The notes: a model not told the origin generated them from the letters alone. A stretch of DNA of 64,000 bases from Cupriavidus pauculus (GCF_008693385.1 NZ_CP044065.1:2418001-2482000); one strand, 5' to 3'; positions 42,324 to 52,457 are shown, numbered from the stretch's first letter. Made by a program: numbers and translations.

Positions 42324-43061
42324 CTAGCCCTGCACCGGCGCGACCGAGGCCCCCTCGATGCCGTGCCGCTTGAGCGCGGCCGCGACGAACCCGCTGGCCT
42401 TCATGTCCTCGACGAACCGGCGTAGCAATTCCACCACCTGGGGCGGGCGCGACTTCGGCACGCCCATCGCCTGCTGGATCACCATAAAGCGCCCCGGCAG
42501 CAGGCGCACGCCGCCCACGCGCGCCGCGTCGGCCTCGAGCTGCTGGCGCACACCGGCCGCGACATCCAGATGCTGTTCGAGGAAGGTGGCGACCACCGTC
42601 GGCGACGTCGGCGCGCGCACGATCTCGGCGTGCTTGAGTTCGCGCGTCAGGTAGAGGTCGTAGGCACTGCCCTTGCCCACCGTCACCCGGCGGCCCGGCT
42701 GATCGACCTCGGCGTTGTCGCGCAGCGGCGAGTCTTCGCGCACCAGATAGGCGCCTTCGATCAGCACGTACGGCGCCGTGAACGAGATCCCCGCGCCGCG
42801 CACGGGATCGATCGCAAAGAATCCGAAGTCCGCCTGCTCGTGGGTCACGGCATCCACGGACTTGCCCGCGGCGTCGAACACCACGAGCTGCACATCCATC
42901 CCGAGCCGGCGCGCGAATTCGCGCGCGAGATCGATCGATACCCCGAACGGCTTGCCGTCCGCGTCGAGATTCGCGAGGATCGGGTTGCCGACGTTGATGG
43001 ACGCGCGCAGGGCGCCCGTGGGCGCCAGTTCGGCGATGAGCTGGGGATCGATGGCGGTCAT
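42324..43061 (-). CDS. Periplasmic-binding-protein-like (family 3 SBP fold) protein without signal peptide
   Basis: 245 aa from ATG 43061. The SBP family 3 pattern is clear: [63 protein letters not shown] and [10 protein letters not shown]. These proteins bind amino acids for ABC import. No hydrophobic N-terminus is present ([16 protein letters not shown]), so it probably stays in the cytoplasm, and no ABC permease is nearby. It is divergent from ribBA. A cytoplasmic sensing or enzyme-like role such as in cyclohexadienyl dehydratase relatives is possible. Confidence 0.82.
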   Translation of the reverse strand: MTAIDPQLIAELAPTGALRASINVGNPILANLDADGKPFGVSIDLAREFARRLGMDVQLVVFDAAGKSVDAVTHEQADFGFFAIDPVRGAGISFTAPYVLIEGAYLVREDSPLRDNAEVDQPGRRVTVGKGSAYDLYLTRELKHAEIVRAPTSPTVVATFLEQHLDVAAGVRQQLEADAARVGGVRLLPGRFMVIQQAMGVPKSRPPQVVELLRRFVEDMKASGFVAAALKRHGIEGASVAPVQG

Positions 43062-43152
43062 GGACACGGGCCTCCTGTGGTTCCGGTGAACTGATATGGC
43101 GATGTACCGCACTTGACCGCCCTTGTCCAGCGCGTGCGGCCCCCGGCGGCGG

Positions 43153-43181
43153 TGATGGGAAGCGGCCGCTTGGCGTACAAT
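43153..43181 (+). promoter_or_regulatory. Possible promoter upstream of ribBA
   Basis: A TACAAT at 43176-43181 has the right shape for a -10 box, about 112 bp before the ribBA start. The region 17 bp further upstream is GC-rich and offers no good -35 box. No FMN riboswitch pattern was recognised in 43062-43292. Confidence 0.3.
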
Positions 43182-43292
43182 ACCGGCCTTGATTCCCGGC
43201 CGGGACTGTCCGGCCTTGACCGCGGCGGCGCACGGCGCCTCGCACCAGCCCTCCTCTCCGGCCTCCGCCCAGTTTCCAGAGTCGCCCCTGCC

Positions 43293-44408
43293 ATGACAAT
43301 CGCCCGTACCGAAGACATCATCGCCGACATCCGCGCCGGCCGCATGGTCATTCTCGTCGATGAGGAAGATCGCGAGAACGAGGGCGATCTGGTCCTGGCC
43401 GCGGATTTCGTGACCCCGGAAGCCATCAATTTCATGGCGAAGTTCGGCCGCGGGCTCATCTGCCTGACGCTGACCGCCGAGCGCTGCCGCCAGCTGGACC
43501 TGCAGCCCATGGTCTCGCGCAACGGCACCGTGCACGGCACCAATTTCACGGTATCGATCGAAGCCGCCGAAGGCGTGACCACCGGTATTTCCGCGGCCGA
43601 CCGCGCGCGCACCGTCCAGGCCGCCGTGGCCCGCGACGCGCGTCCGTCGGACCTGGTCCAGCCCGGCCATATCTTCCCGCTGACCGCCCAGCCCGGCGGC
43701 GTGCTGATTCGCGCCGGCCATACCGAAGCCGGCTGCGACCTCGGCGCGCTGGCCGGCCTGACCCCGGCCGCCGTCATCTGCGAAATCATGAAGGACGACG
43801 GCACGATGGCCCGGCTGCCGGACCTGATCGAGTTCGCGCGCGAGCATGACCTCAAGATCGGCACCATCGCGGACCTGATCCACTACCGCAGCCGGACCGA
43901 AAGCATGATCGAACGCATGGGCGAACGCGCGATGCAGACGCCCTTCGGCGCGTTCCGCACCGTGGCCTATCGCGACAAGGCGAGCGGCCGCGCCCATCTG
44001 GCGCTGGTCAAGGGCGAACCGAAGCGCGACCGCGAGACCCTGGTCCGCGTGCACGAGCCGCTGTCCGTGCTGGACGTGCTCGAAATCTCGCGCACCACGC
44101 ACTCGTGGAGCGTCGCGGCCGCGCTCGAGGCCGTGGGCCGCTCGGACGCCGGCGTGGTGGTGCTGCTGAACTGCGGCGACTCCCCGGACCAGCTGCTCGC
44201 GCAGTTCTCGGCACTCGACGCCCCGCAGGAGCGTCCGCGCCGCAAGCCGGACCTGCTGATCTACGGCGTGGGTGCCCAGATCCTGCGCGATATCGGCGTC
44301 GGCAAGATGCGCGTGCTCGGCTCGCCACAGAAGATGCCGAGCATGACCGGTTACGATCTGGAAGTCACGGGCTGCCAGCCGATGGACGGCGAACCGTCCT
44401 GCGACTGA
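43293..44408 (+). CDS. ribBA: DHBP synthase with degenerate GTP cyclohydrolase II domain (RibBX-like)
   Basis: 371 aa from ATG 43293. Residues 1-205 are a complete 3,4-dihydroxy-2-butanone 4-phosphate synthase: [16 protein letters not shown], then GLICLTLT, then [12 protein letters not shown]. The second half aligns by position with RibA ([13 protein letters not shown]) but lacks the zinc Cys set and the G-ECLTGD motif, so it cannot be an active GTP cyclohydrolase II. Such RibB-plus-dead-RibA hybrids are known in proteobacteria and need a separate RibA elsewhere. It is followed by ribH after 42 bp. It was formerly downstream of ribE before the island entered. Confidence 0.93.
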   Translation: MTIARTEDIIADIRAGRMVILVDEEDRENEGDLVLAADFVTPEAINFMAKFGRGLICLTLTAERCRQLDLQPMVSRNGTVHGTNFTVSIEAAEGVTTGISAADRARTVQAAVARDARPSDLVQPGHIFPLTAQPGGVLIRAGHTEAGCDLGALAGLTPAAVICEIMKDDGTMARLPDLIEFAREHDLKIGTIADLIHYRSRTESMIERMGERAMQTPFGAFRTVAYRDKASGRAHLALVKGEPKRDRETLVRVHEPLSVLDVLEISRTTHSWSVAAALEAVGRSDAGVVVLLNCGDSPDQLLAQFSALDAPQERPRRKPDLLIYGVGAQILRDIGVGKMRVLGSPQKMPSMTGYDLEVTGCQPMDGEPSCD

Positions 44409-44450
44409 GCACCGCCCACGCAAACACACCGAACAACAGGAGAAATGACA

Positions 44451-44957
44451 ATGGATCACGGCTTCTACCCCAGCAATATGGATGGTGAAGGCCTGCGCAT
44501 CGGCATCGTGCAGGGCCGTTTCAACGAGCCGGTCTGCGACGAACTGCGCGAAGCCTGCGTCGCCGAGCTCGAGAAGCTCGGCGTGGAAGGCGAGGACACG
44601 CTGGTCGTGACCGTGCCGGGCGCGCTGGAGATTCCGCTCGCGCTGCAGAAGATGGCCGAGAGCGGCCAGTTCGACGCGCTGATCGCGCTGGGCGCCGTCG
44701 TGCGCGGCGAGACGTACCACTTCGAACTCGTGTCGAACGAGTCGGGCCAGGGCATCACGCGTGTCGGCCTGGACTTCAACCTGCCGATCGCCAACGGCGT
44801 GCTGACCGTCGATACCGACGCACAGGCCCACGCCCGTACGCGCGAGAAGGGCCGCGACTGCGCGCGCGCCGCCGTGGAAATGGCCAATCTGGTCGCCGCG
44901 CTGGATTCGCTGCGCGACCACGAGCGCGAAGAAGACGACGAGGACGATGATGAGTGA
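44451..44957 (+). CDS. ribH: 6,7-dimethyl-8-ribityllumazine synthase
   Basis: 168 aa. Conserved segments are [47 protein letters not shown] and [14 protein letters not shown] (the family usually has GVLT-E-QA). It condenses the RibB product with the RibD-derived pyrimidine. I chose ATG 44451 because the CAGGAGA site is correctly spaced for it, rather than 44445. A very acidic tail ([11 protein letters not shown]) is normal in this group. Its end overlaps the nusB start by 11 bases. Confidence 0.95.
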   Translation: MDHGFYPSNMDGEGLRIGIVQGRFNEPVCDELREACVAELEKLGVEGEDTLVVTVPGALEIPLALQKMAESGQFDALIALGAVVRGETYHFELVSNESGQGITRVGLDFNLPIANGVLTVDTDAQAHARTREKGRDCARAAVEMANLVAALDSLRDHEREEDDEDDDE

Positions 44958-45453
44958 CACGCGCGATACCGGCGATCAGGCCGGCAAACCGGGCCAGCAG
45001 GCCCGCCCCGAGCCCAAGGCACCGCCGAAGAGCGCGCGCCGCCGCTCGCGCGAACTGGCACTCCAGGGCCTGTACCAGTGGCTGCTGAACCGCAACGACA
45101 TTGGCGCGATCCAGGCTCACCTGCATGATGCGCAGGGCTTCAACAAGGCCGACCGCGAACATTTCGACGCGCTGCTCAACGGCGCCGTGCGGGAAGAAGC
45201 GCGCCTGACGGCCGCGTTCGAGCCGTTCCTCGACCGTACCGTGGACGAACTGTCGCCCGTGGAACGCGCGGCGCTGCTGGTCGGCAGCTACGAGCTCGTG
45301 CACTGCCTCGACATTCCGTACAAGGTCGTGATCAACGAAGCAGTGGAACTGACCAAGACGTTTGGCGGTGTGGAAGGCTACAAGTATGTGAATGGCGTGC
45401 TGGACAAGCTGGCCGCCCAGGTGCGCGCGCCGGAAGTCGCCGCCCGTCGTTAA
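44947..45453 (+). CDS. nusB: Transcription antitermination factor NusB
   Basis: 168 aa. The N-terminal 30 residues are a disordered Pro/Lys/Arg extension, then the conserved [18 protein letters not shown] and the C-terminal [30 protein letters not shown]. NusB binds boxA RNA with NusE (S10) for rRNA antitermination. The start inside ribH and the ribBA-ribH-nusB order are conserved in many proteobacteria, which points to one transcript. Confidence 0.95.
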   Translation: MMSDTRDTGDQAGKPGQQARPEPKAPPKSARRRSRELALQGLYQWLLNRNDIGAIQAHLHDAQGFNKADREHFDALLNGAVREEARLTAAFEPFLDRTVDELSPVERAALLVGSYELVHCLDIPYKVVINEAVELTKTFGGVEGYKYVNGVLDKLAAQVRAPEVAARR

Positions 45454-45475
45454 TCCCCCACCCGAGTCCCCGCGC

Positions 45476-46657
45476 ATGGAACCCCGGCACCTCGCCACGG
45501 CCGCACGGCTGGCCCATATCGAACCGTTCCATGTCATGGAACTGGCCAAGCAGGCGGCCGAACTCGAGCGTGCCGGCCGCCACGTCATCCATATGGGCAT
45601 CGGCGAGCCCGATTTCACGGCTGCCGCGCCCGTCGTCCACGCGGCGGAAGCCGCGATGCGGCGCGGTGTGACGCAGTACACGGGCGCGCTCGGCATCCAC
45701 GCACTGCGCGAGGCCATCGCCGGCTACTACAAGACGGCCTACGGCATCGATATCCCCGAACGGCGCGTGATCGTCACGGCGGGCGCCTCGGGCGCGCTGC
45801 TGCTGGCCTGCGCGGTGCTCGTCGAGATCGGCGCCGAGGTGCTGATGCCGGATCCGAGCTACCCGTGCAACCGCCATTTCGTGGCGGCGTTCGACGGCCA
45901 TGCCCGCATGATCCCGAGCGGCCCCGCCGAGCGCTTCCAGCTCACGGCGGAACAGGTCGCGGCCCACTGGGGCGTGGACACGCGCGGCGTGCTGCTGGCG
46001 TCGCCGTCCAATCCGACCGGTACATCGATCCTGCCCGACGAGCTGCGCAAGATCCTCGCCGAAGTCCGCGCGCGCAACGGCTTCGCCATCGTCGACGAGA
46101 TCTATCAGGGCCTGTCGTACGACGGCCCGCCCGTCTCGGCGCTATCCCTCGACGACGACGTCGTCACGGTCAACAGCTTCTCCAAGTACTTCAACATGAC
46201 GGGCTGGCGCCTCGGCTGGCTCGTCGTGCCCGATGCGCTGGTGTCGGCGTTCGAGAAGGTGGCGCAGAACCTGTTTATCTGCGCCTCGGCGGTGGCCCAG
46301 CACGCCGCCCTCGCCTGCTTCTCGCCGGCCGCGCTCGAGATCTACGATGCGCGCAAGGCGGAATTCCACCGCCGCCGCGACGCGATCGTGCCGGCGCTGG
46401 AAGCGCTAGGGCTGCGCGTGCCCGTCAAGCCAGACGGGGCGTTCTACGTCTACGCGGACTGCCGCCATATCAACCATCCGTTCGCGGGCGACGCGGACCG
46501 CCTGACGCAGGCCATCCTGCACGACGCGGGCGTGGTGATGGTGCCGGGCACCGACTTCGGCCCCCACACGGCACGCGACTACCTGCGCATCTCCTATGCG
46601 ACGTCGATGGAGAACATCGAGGAGGCGATGCAGCGGCTGCATCATTTCCTGCGATGA
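45476..46657 (+). CDS. Class I/II PLP-dependent aminotransferase
   Basis: 393 aa from ATG 45476. Conserved features are GIGEPDFT near the N-terminus, GASGALLLA, the DPSYPCNRHF segment, SPSNPTGT with the Asn that binds the cofactor, DEIYQGLSYDG, and the PLP lysine in NSFSKYFNMTGWRLGW. The C-terminal arginine is in YLRISYATS. It transfers amino groups between amino and keto acids; substrate not determinable here. It starts 22 bp after nusB and may be read through from the rib operon. Confidence 0.9.
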   Translation: MEPRHLATAARLAHIEPFHVMELAKQAAELERAGRHVIHMGIGEPDFTAAAPVVHAAEAAMRRGVTQYTGALGIHALREAIAGYYKTAYGIDIPERRVIVTAGASGALLLACAVLVEIGAEVLMPDPSYPCNRHFVAAFDGHARMIPSGPAERFQLTAEQVAAHWGVDTRGVLLASPSNPTGTSILPDELRKILAEVRARNGFAIVDEIYQGLSYDGPPVSALSLDDDVVTVNSFSKYFNMTGWRLGWLVVPDALVSAFEKVAQNLFICASAVAQHAALACFSPAALEIYDARKAEFHRRRDAIVPALEALGLRVPVKPDGAFYVYADCRHINHPFAGDADRLTQAILHDAGVVMVPGTDFGPHTARDYLRISYATSMENIEEAMQRLHHFLR

Positions 46658-46733
46658 TTCTCATGGCAGCCCAGGGCCTGCCAGCCATGCATGTGTAGTA
46701 ATCTAGACTCGCATCAGCGAGCAATGGGACGCC

Positions 46734-47501
46734 ATGAAGATCAACCTCATCAATACCGCACAGTGGCAGGCCTTCGTCGCCAGCCCCGAACTTCTCATCG
46801 ACCGGATCGAGCGCGAGGTGTTTATCGTCCGGAATTTCATGGATGAGAAGCGGGTCGATGATTTCAAGCATTTCTGTATCGGGCTCTCGCGCGAAACGCC
46901 CGCCTCCTGGCACCCCTGCCTCGACGGCTGTCCCGATTACCATCGCATTCACCACCAGTATCCGCAGGCGTTCGTCAGATCGACGCAGCATGGGTACTAT
47001 TTCCACCCGTGGAACGACAATTTCGCGACGTTCGCGGAATTTCCGGGCTTCGAGGAAATCTTTGAACTGAAGGCGCGCGCGGCCGGGTCCAGCTTCGCGG
47101 CGTACCGGTCCAACGTGCCGTCGGCGGGCCCGATCGCGCGGATCGTCTGCCACCAGTACCCGCCGGGCGGCGGCGGCCAGGAAGAGCATATCGATCCGGT
47201 CTCGCCGTTTGCGAAGGTACAGACCATCATCCAGGCGTCCACGCCGGGCGAGGACTATCGAAAAGGCGGCCTTTATATCAACGATCCCGAGTACGGCATC
47301 GTGAATATCGATCCCCTGACGAAGAAGGGCGATCTGATCCTCGCCTCCCCCGGGGTCAAGCATGGCGTCGCATCCATCGACGATGACGAGGCACTGCAGT
47401 GGGAGACCGACAGGGGCCGCTGGATCATCATGCCCATCATCATTCACTCCGATCACGTGAAAGACATTTCAGTGAAGCCTTCCCGGACTCAAACGTCATG
47501 A
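46734..47501 (+). CDS. Fe(II)/2-oxoglutarate dioxygenase-like protein
   Basis: 255 aa. A facial triad can be read as H152-x-D154 in GGQEEHIDPVSP and H210 in ASPGVKHGVAS, with later basic residues (RGRWIIMPIII) suited to bind the co-substrate. This fits 2OG-Fe(II) oxygenases that modify sugars, peptides or lipids. Its stop overlaps the start of the FkbM-type gene (ATGA), and a glycosyltransferase gene follows. The set suggests modification of a surface polysaccharide or small molecule. The specific substrate is unknown. Confidence 0.75.
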   Translation: MKINLINTAQWQAFVASPELLIDRIEREVFIVRNFMDEKRVDDFKHFCIGLSRETPASWHPCLDGCPDYHRIHHQYPQAFVRSTQHGYYFHPWNDNFATFAEFPGFEEIFELKARAAGSSFAAYRSNVPSAGPIARIVCHQYPPGGGGQEEHIDPVSPFAKVQTIIQASTPGEDYRKGGLYINDPEYGIVNIDPLTKKGDLILASPGVKHGVASIDDDEALQWETDRGRWIIMPIIIHSDHVKDISVKPSRTQTS

Positions 47502-48199
47502 AGCAGTTGATTCTCCCCGACGATCACGACCTGTGCATCCGCACGTTCCTGAAGGAAATCGACGCGCTGAACCTGCCGGGCGCGGCGCGCGGCGTGCTGC
47601 ATGTGGGCGCCCATATGGGCGAAGAAGTGGCCGCGTATCGGGACCATGGCTATGCGCCCATTTATCTCGTGGAAGCCAATCCGGAGGTCCTGCCGCAACT
47701 ATCCGCGAAGTTCGACGCCGATGACGCCGTCCATATCGTCCCCACCGCGGTAGGCGATCGGGAAGGACAAACCGAGTTCGTGGTGCATCGGACCACCAAG
47801 GGCGGCATGGAGTCGTCAGGCCTGCTCGATCTGGACAGACTCGGGGCGATCGTGCCGGTCTTCGATTCGGCATCGAGGTATCAGGTCGATGTGACCACCA
47901 TCGATCATCTGGCTGCGCAGTTCGATCTGGCCGGCCGCGTCCGCCTGATGGTGCTCGATATCCAGGGCGCGGAACTGCTGGCCCTTTCCGGCGCCAGCGC
48001 ATTTCTCCAGCAGGTGGATGTGGTGATCTGCGAGGTCAATCTGATCATGAACTATCAGTCCTGCCCGCTCGAAGCCGATATCGATCGCCTCTTCGCCGCC
48101 GCCGGCTTCACCAAACGCCTGGGGATCTACCATGAACTCTACGATCAGACCGGCCGTTTCCCCGCGTGGGGAGAATGTCTCTGGTACCGCCAGCCGTGA
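47498..48199 (+). CDS. FkbM-family methyltransferase
   Basis: 233 aa. The SAM-binding strand and loop are GVLHVGAHMGEEVAAY, then IYLVEANPEVLPQL, then the FkbM-type C-terminal core VRLMVLDIQGAELLALSGA and VICEVNLI. These enzymes O-methylate sugars or polyketides. Overlap with the preceding dioxygenase-like gene and a gap of 2 bp to the glycosyltransferase gene indicate a three-gene operon. Confidence 0.88.
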   Translation: MKQLILPDDHDLCIRTFLKEIDALNLPGAARGVLHVGAHMGEEVAAYRDHGYAPIYLVEANPEVLPQLSAKFDADDAVHIVPTAVGDREGQTEFVVHRTTKGGMESSGLLDLDRLGAIVPVFDSASRYQVDVTTIDHLAAQFDLAGRVRLMVLDIQGAELLALSGASAFLQQVDVVICEVNLIMNYQSCPLEADIDRLFAAAGFTKRLGIYHELYDQTGRFPAWGECLWYRQP

Positions 48200-48201
48200 C
48201 G

Positions 48202-49149
48202 ATGCGAGAAGATAGCGCGCCGATGCCGGAGCTTTCGGTCGTCACCACCCTCTACCAGTCGGCACCGTATCTTGCGGCGTTCTACACGAGAATCGGCGCG
48301 GAATTGTCGAAGCTCGGCGTCAGTTACGAGATCGTCTTCGTCAACGACGGATCTCCGGACAACTCCCTCGATCTTGCCCTCGGTATCCAGCGCCATGACG
48401 AGCACGTCGTGGTCATCGATCTTTCGCGCAATTTCGGCCATCACAAGGCCATTATGGAGGGCCTTTCTCATGCGCGCGGCGAGCGCGTGTTCCTGATCGA
48501 TTGCGATCTCGAGGAGCCGCCCGAAACGCTGGGCGCGTTCTACGAGAAATTCGAGGCGGAAGACTGCGACGTCGTCTATGGCGTGCAGGAGACGCGCAAA
48601 GGCAAGTTCTTCGAGCGCATGAGCGGCGCCGCGTTCTACAAGCTGTTCAATTATCTGTCGGACACCGAAGTGCCCGAGAACTGGACGATCGCGCGCATCA
48701 TGTCGCGTCGCTATGTGACCTCGCTGGTCCAGTTCAAGGAAGAGACGATGTTCCTGGGCGGCATCATGTCGGCCGTGGGCTATCGGCAGATCCCGCTTGC
48801 GGTGAACAAGCAGCACAAGGGCACGACGACGTACACGCTCAAGCGCAAGATCGCGGCCTTCACCTCGGCCGTGACGTCCTTCAGCGAAAAGCCGCTGAAG
48901 CTCGTCTTCTATTCGGGACTCGGCGTGTCGGGCGTGTCGTTCCTGTACGCCATATGGCTGATCGCCCAGAAATTCATCTTCGGCATTCCCGTGGACGGCT
49001 GGACCACGCTGGCCGTGTCGATCTGGATGATCGGAGGCCTCGTGATGCTGTTCCTCGGCATCATCGGCATCTATATCGCCAAGATCTTCCTGCAGACGAA
49101 GCAGCGGCCCGTATCCGTCATCAAGCATATCTACCGGAAGCAGGACTGA
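48202..49149 (+). CDS. DPM1/GtrB-type family 2 glycosyltransferase
   Basis: 315 aa. Motifs: ELSVVTTLYQSAPYL, EIVFVNDGSPDNSLD, IDLSRNFGHHKAIMEGL, and the DxD-like VFLIDCDLEEPPETL. Two C-terminal membrane spans (LVFYSGLGVSGVSFLYAIWL and MLFLGIIGIYIAKIFL) anchor it. Such enzymes move a sugar onto undecaprenyl phosphate. It follows the FkbM gene by 2 bp. A strong terminator is placed 20 bp after the stop. A second gene of the same type lies at 56626. Confidence 0.9.
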   Translation: MREDSAPMPELSVVTTLYQSAPYLAAFYTRIGAELSKLGVSYEIVFVNDGSPDNSLDLALGIQRHDEHVVVIDLSRNFGHHKAIMEGLSHARGERVFLIDCDLEEPPETLGAFYEKFEAEDCDVVYGVQETRKGKFFERMSGAAFYKLFNYLSDTEVPENWTIARIMSRRYVTSLVQFKEETMFLGGIMSAVGYRQIPLAVNKQHKGTTTYTLKRKIAAFTSAVTSFSEKPLKLVFYSGLGVSGVSFLYAIWLIAQKFIFGIPVDGWTTLAVSIWMIGGLVMLFLGIIGIYIAKIFLQTKQRPVSVIKHIYRKQD

Positions 49150-49170
49150 CAGCGCGCGGGCCGGAAAACA

Positions 49171-49199
49171 AAAAAGGCTCCCTTGCGGGAGCCTTTTTT
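49171..49199. terminator. Bidirectional rho-independent terminator
   Basis: AAAAAGGCTCCC, a TTGC loop and GGGAGCCTTTTTT form a strong stem flanked by A and T runs. It lies between the converging glycosyltransferase (plus) and lytic transglycosylase (minus) genes and can serve both. Confidence 0.92.
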
Positions 49200-49219
49200 G
49201 CTGTGGGGGCCTGCGGTAA

Positions 49220-50293
49220 TCAGGCCGCCTGCGCGGTACTGCCCGATGCCTCGAGCTTTTCCGTCGCCGGCTTGCTGTCGTTCTGCTTGGCCGGTGCCGA
49301 CTCGCTCGGCAGGCCCAGCAGCGCACGCAGCCGTGCCCGTTCGGCCAGGACCTTCGCGCCATAGCCGCCGTCGCCGTTCGTGGTCGAGCCGACGTAGAAA
49401 CGCAGACCGCCCTCGATCGAGCCGGCACGCGCGATGCAATCCTTGAGCACCAGTGCGCCGATCTTGATATTGGCGTACGGATTCAGCGCTTCGGCCACAC
49501 CGCCCACGGCCTCGTACTTGTCCGAGTGCACCTTGGTCATGACCTGCATCAGGCCCTGCGCGCCCACACCGCTTTCGGCATAGGGGTTGAAGCTGGACTC
49601 GATCGCGATGACCCCGAGGATCAGCAGCGGGTCGATGCCGACCTCGCGGCCGGTCAGGTATGCCGCCTTCACGAGCTGTCCCGTCGCCTGCGACGCCACG
49701 CGATACTTGCGCGCGATGTACTCGGCCACGGTCGCCTGTTCACGGGCGGTGCCGAGCGTCGCCGAATTGCGGGCATCCATGGCAACGCGCTGGACCGGAA
49801 TCTGTGCGGCCAGATGCGCCACCGAGGGCACCTTCGCGGCCGACGCCACGCTCCACTCGTCTACGCCGGACACGGTCGGCAGGCCAGCTGCCGCAACGCT
49901 CCTGCCGTTGCCGGCCGAGGCACCGAGCCGCGCCGCGGCCGCATCGGCCGAAACCGCCGGCACGCCGTTGTTCGCATGCGCCGAAGCGACAGGTGCGGAC
50001 AACATGGCGGCGCCGATCAGCACCGAGGGCGCTTCCTTGCCAGCCAGCGCGCCGGCCAGCGAGGTACGCCATTGCTGGCTCACCGTCAGCGAAACCGCCG
50101 CGGCAACCGACAACACGCCCAGGCTATTCAGCGTGTACTTCAAGGTCGTGCGGCCGCCTCGCAAGGCACGGCTCGCAACCGGGTGAGCCAGGCGCAATTG
50201 CAACGGCCCGTTCACACCGGGTACCGGACGTCTGAGGCGGACCTGCAATGCCCGCCCGACGCCGGGAAGATGAAGGGTTTTCCAACCGCTCAT
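49220..50293 (-). CDS. Lytic transglycosylase (SLT domain)
   Basis: 357 aa from ATG 50293, preceded by a perfect GGAGG site. After about 55 basic residues comes a membrane segment (LGVLSVAAAVSLTVS), then a linker and the SLT domain: GVIAIESSFNPYAES with the catalytic Glu, GAQGLMQVM, and NPYANIKIGALVLKDC. It cuts peptidoglycan by forming anhydromuropeptides. The segment near residue 130 and the C-terminus are Ala-rich. The long cytoplasmic N-terminus is unusual for these enzymes. It has no operon partner. Confidence 0.87.
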   Translation of the reverse strand: MSGWKTLHLPGVGRALQVRLRRPVPGVNGPLQLRLAHPVASRALRGGRTTLKYTLNSLGVLSVAAAVSLTVSQQWRTSLAGALAGKEAPSVLIGAAMLSAPVASAHANNGVPAVSADAAAARLGASAGNGRSVAAAGLPTVSGVDEWSVASAAKVPSVAHLAAQIPVQRVAMDARNSATLGTAREQATVAEYIARKYRVASQATGQLVKAAYLTGREVGIDPLLILGVIAIESSFNPYAESGVGAQGLMQVMTKVHSDKYEAVGGVAEALNPYANIKIGALVLKDCIARAGSIEGGLRFYVGSTTNGDGGYGAKVLAERARLRALLGLPSESAPAKQNDSKPATEKLEASGSTAQAA

Positions 50294-50534
50294 ACTTACC
50301 TCCATCCGCTGTCCGCTGCATGCGCACAGGTGACCAACACCGTGCGAGCCCGATCTCAACGTATTCAAGTAAGGATGCCGCAACCATCTAGCAGGTGATG
50401 GCCAGCATCTGTTGGCAGGGCGCTCCCCGTGCGCCCAACGTGAAACAGGGTACGCTCTTGGGGGAACGCGCCCTGCCGCTAAACATGCTTACCGCCAAGG
50501 CTCTCGCCAGCGGTCCGATGAGGGCGATCGGGCG

Positions 50535-50579
50535 ATGGCTTTTTCTGCAGCACCCACTTGACAGTGGGAAAAAAGCCAT
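50535..50579. repeat. Nested hairpin in the gap upstream of ubiD
   Basis: ATGGCTTTTT (50535-50544) pairs with AAAAAGCCAT (50570-50579), and inside this CCCACT (50553-50558) pairs with AGTGGG (50563-50568). The structure could be a cruciform, a small RNA element or a weak terminator. The remaining bases of the 613-bp gap 50294-50906 are AT-rich near 50620-50690 and hold no gene that I can support. Confidence 0.45.
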
Positions 50580-50906
50580 GTTGCGACGCAACACCTCATG
50601 AAGCAGACCGGATTGTAGGAACGCTTTTATATCTCGTCAAGCATAAAAAATATTGCATCTACTACTTCTAGCTATATGTAACAGGCTCATTGAGGTCTCG
50701 CAAGCATCACGTGGCCGGGCGCAATGTCAGTGCTGGCCTTGCTTGCCGGACATTGCCAACAGTCTCTGACCGCGACAATCTTTACAATTTCACGACGCGT
50801 TCCGACACATTTTTTTTGCTTCGTTGCGGTCGTGTGTGTATTGTTATCCACCCCTTCCCAAGCCGGGTGCGCCACTCCGAAAGGCGCGCTCTTTGGACGA
50901 ATTTCT

Positions 50907-52457
50907 ATGCAATACAAAGACTTGCGCGATTTCGTCGCGCAACTGGAATCGCAGGGCGAACTCAAGCGCATCGCCAAACCCGTCTCGCCGCGACTGGAAA
51001 TGACGGAGATTTGCGACCGCATCCTGCGCGCGGGCGGCCCCGCGGTGATGTTCGAAAAGCCGCGCGACAATGCGCACGGCGGCGGGCACAACGGTGGTCA
51101 CAACGACGGCCGTGACGCTATCTATAGCGTGCCCGTCCTGGCCAATCTGTTCGGCACGACACGCAGGGTCGCGCTCGGCATGGGCGCGGAGTCGCTGGCC
51201 GACTTGCGCGACATCGGCCGCGTGCTCTCCGTGCTCAAGGAGCCCGAGCCGCCGCGCGGCCTGCGCGAGGCCGGCAAGCTGTTCACGCTGGCCAAGTCCG
51301 TATGGGACATGGCGCCAAAGCGCGTCAGCAGCCCCGCCTGCCAGGAGGTCGTGTGGGAAGGCAACGACGTCGATCTGGCGCGCCTGCCCATCCAGACCTG
51401 CTGGCCCGGCGATATCGCGCCGCTGATCACATGGGGCCTCGTGGTGACGCGCGGTCCGAACAAGAAGCGCCAGAACCTCGGGATCTATCGCCAGCAGGTG
51501 ATCGGCCGCAACAAGGTCATCATGCGCTGGCTCGCGCATCGCGGCGGCGCGCTCGACTTCCGCGAGCATGCCCAGCGCCACCCGGGTCAGCCTTTTCCGA
51601 TAGCTGTGGCGCTCGGTGCCGATCCGGCGACGATCCTCGGCGCGGTGACGCCGGTGCCCGACACGCTGTCCGAATACCAGTTCGCGGGCCTGCTGCGCGG
51701 CAGCCGCACCGCGCTGGCCGGCTGCATTACGCCGACGCTGTCCGAGCTGAACGTGCCCGCCTCGGCGGAGATCGTGCTGGAAGGCCATATCCAGCCGGAT
51801 CCGAACCACCCGAGCGGCTACGAGCATGCGCTCGAAGGCCCGTACGGCGACCACACCGGCTACTACAACGAGCAGGACTGGTTCCCGGTCTTCACGATCG
51901 ATCGCATCACCATGCGGCGCGACCCGATCTATCACTCGACGTACACGGGCAAGCCGCCCGACGAGCCCGCGATGCTGGGCGTGGCGCTGAACGAGGTGTT
52001 CGTGCCGCTGCTGCAGAAGCAGTTCCCCGAGATCACCGACTTCTACCTGCCGCCCGAGGGCTGCAGCTACCGCATGGCGGTGGTCCGCATGAAGAAGCAG
52101 TACGCGGGCCACGCCAAGCGCGTGATGTTCGGCGTGTGGAGCTTCCTGCGGCAGTTCATGTATACGAAGTTCATCGTCGTGGTCGATGACGATATCGACG
52201 CGCGCGACTGGAAGGAGGTGATCTGGGCGATCACCACGCGCGTGGACCCCACGCGCGACACCGTGCTCGTCGACAACACGCCGATCGACTACCTCGACTT
52301 CGCGTCGCCCGTGTCGGGCCTCGGATCGAAGATGGGGATCGACGCCACCGACAAGTGGCCCGGCGAGACCACGCGCGAGTGGGGCACGCCGATCGTCATG
52401 GACGCCGCCGTGAAGGCGCGCGTGGACGATCTCTGGGAAACGTTGTTCGATCGCTGA
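50907..52457 (+). CDS. ubiD: UbiD family 3-octaprenyl-4-hydroxybenzoate decarboxylase
   Basis: 516 aa from ATG 50907. The start [21 protein letters not shown] is typical of UbiD. Segments for prenylated FMN binding are visible ([24 protein letters not shown]), as are [20 protein letters not shown] and the C-terminal [16 protein letters not shown]. It decarboxylates octaprenyl-hydroxybenzoate in ubiquinone synthesis, using cofactor made by UbiX. A short His/Gly-rich insert ([12 protein letters not shown], residues about 57-68) is unusual. Confidence 0.93.
   Translation: MQYKDLRDFVAQLESQGELKRIAKPVSPRLEMTEICDRILRAGGPAVMFEKPRDNAHGGGHNGGHNDGRDAIYSVPVLANLFGTTRRVALGMGAESLADLRDIGRVLSVLKEPEPPRGLREAGKLFTLAKSVWDMAPKRVSSPACQEVVWEGNDVDLARLPIQTCWPGDIAPLITWGLVVTRGPNKKRQNLGIYRQQVIGRNKVIMRWLAHRGGALDFREHAQRHPGQPFPIAVALGADPATILGAVTPVPDTLSEYQFAGLLRGSRTALAGCITPTLSELNVPASAEIVLEGHIQPDPNHPSGYEHALEGPYGDHTGYYNEQDWFPVFTIDRITMRRDPIYHSTYTGKPPDEPAMLGVALNEVFVPLLQKQFPEITDFYLPPEGCSYRMAVVRMKKQYAGHAKRVMFGVWSFLRQFMYTKFIVVVDDDIDARDWKEVIWAITTRVDPTRDTVLVDNTPIDYLDFASPVSGLGSKMGIDATDKWPGETTREWGTPIVMDAAVKARVDDLWETLFDR

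Noticed and set aside
43062..43292. FMN riboswitch before ribBA, likewise before ribD at 9474-9526
   Set aside because: The conserved FMN aptamer pattern was looked for and not found in either place.
42324..44960. 878-codon open frame on the minus strand across ribBA and ribH
   Set aside because: It runs antisense to clearly coding ribBA and ribH; only the part up to 43061 matches a real protein family. The rest is a GC-rich shadow.
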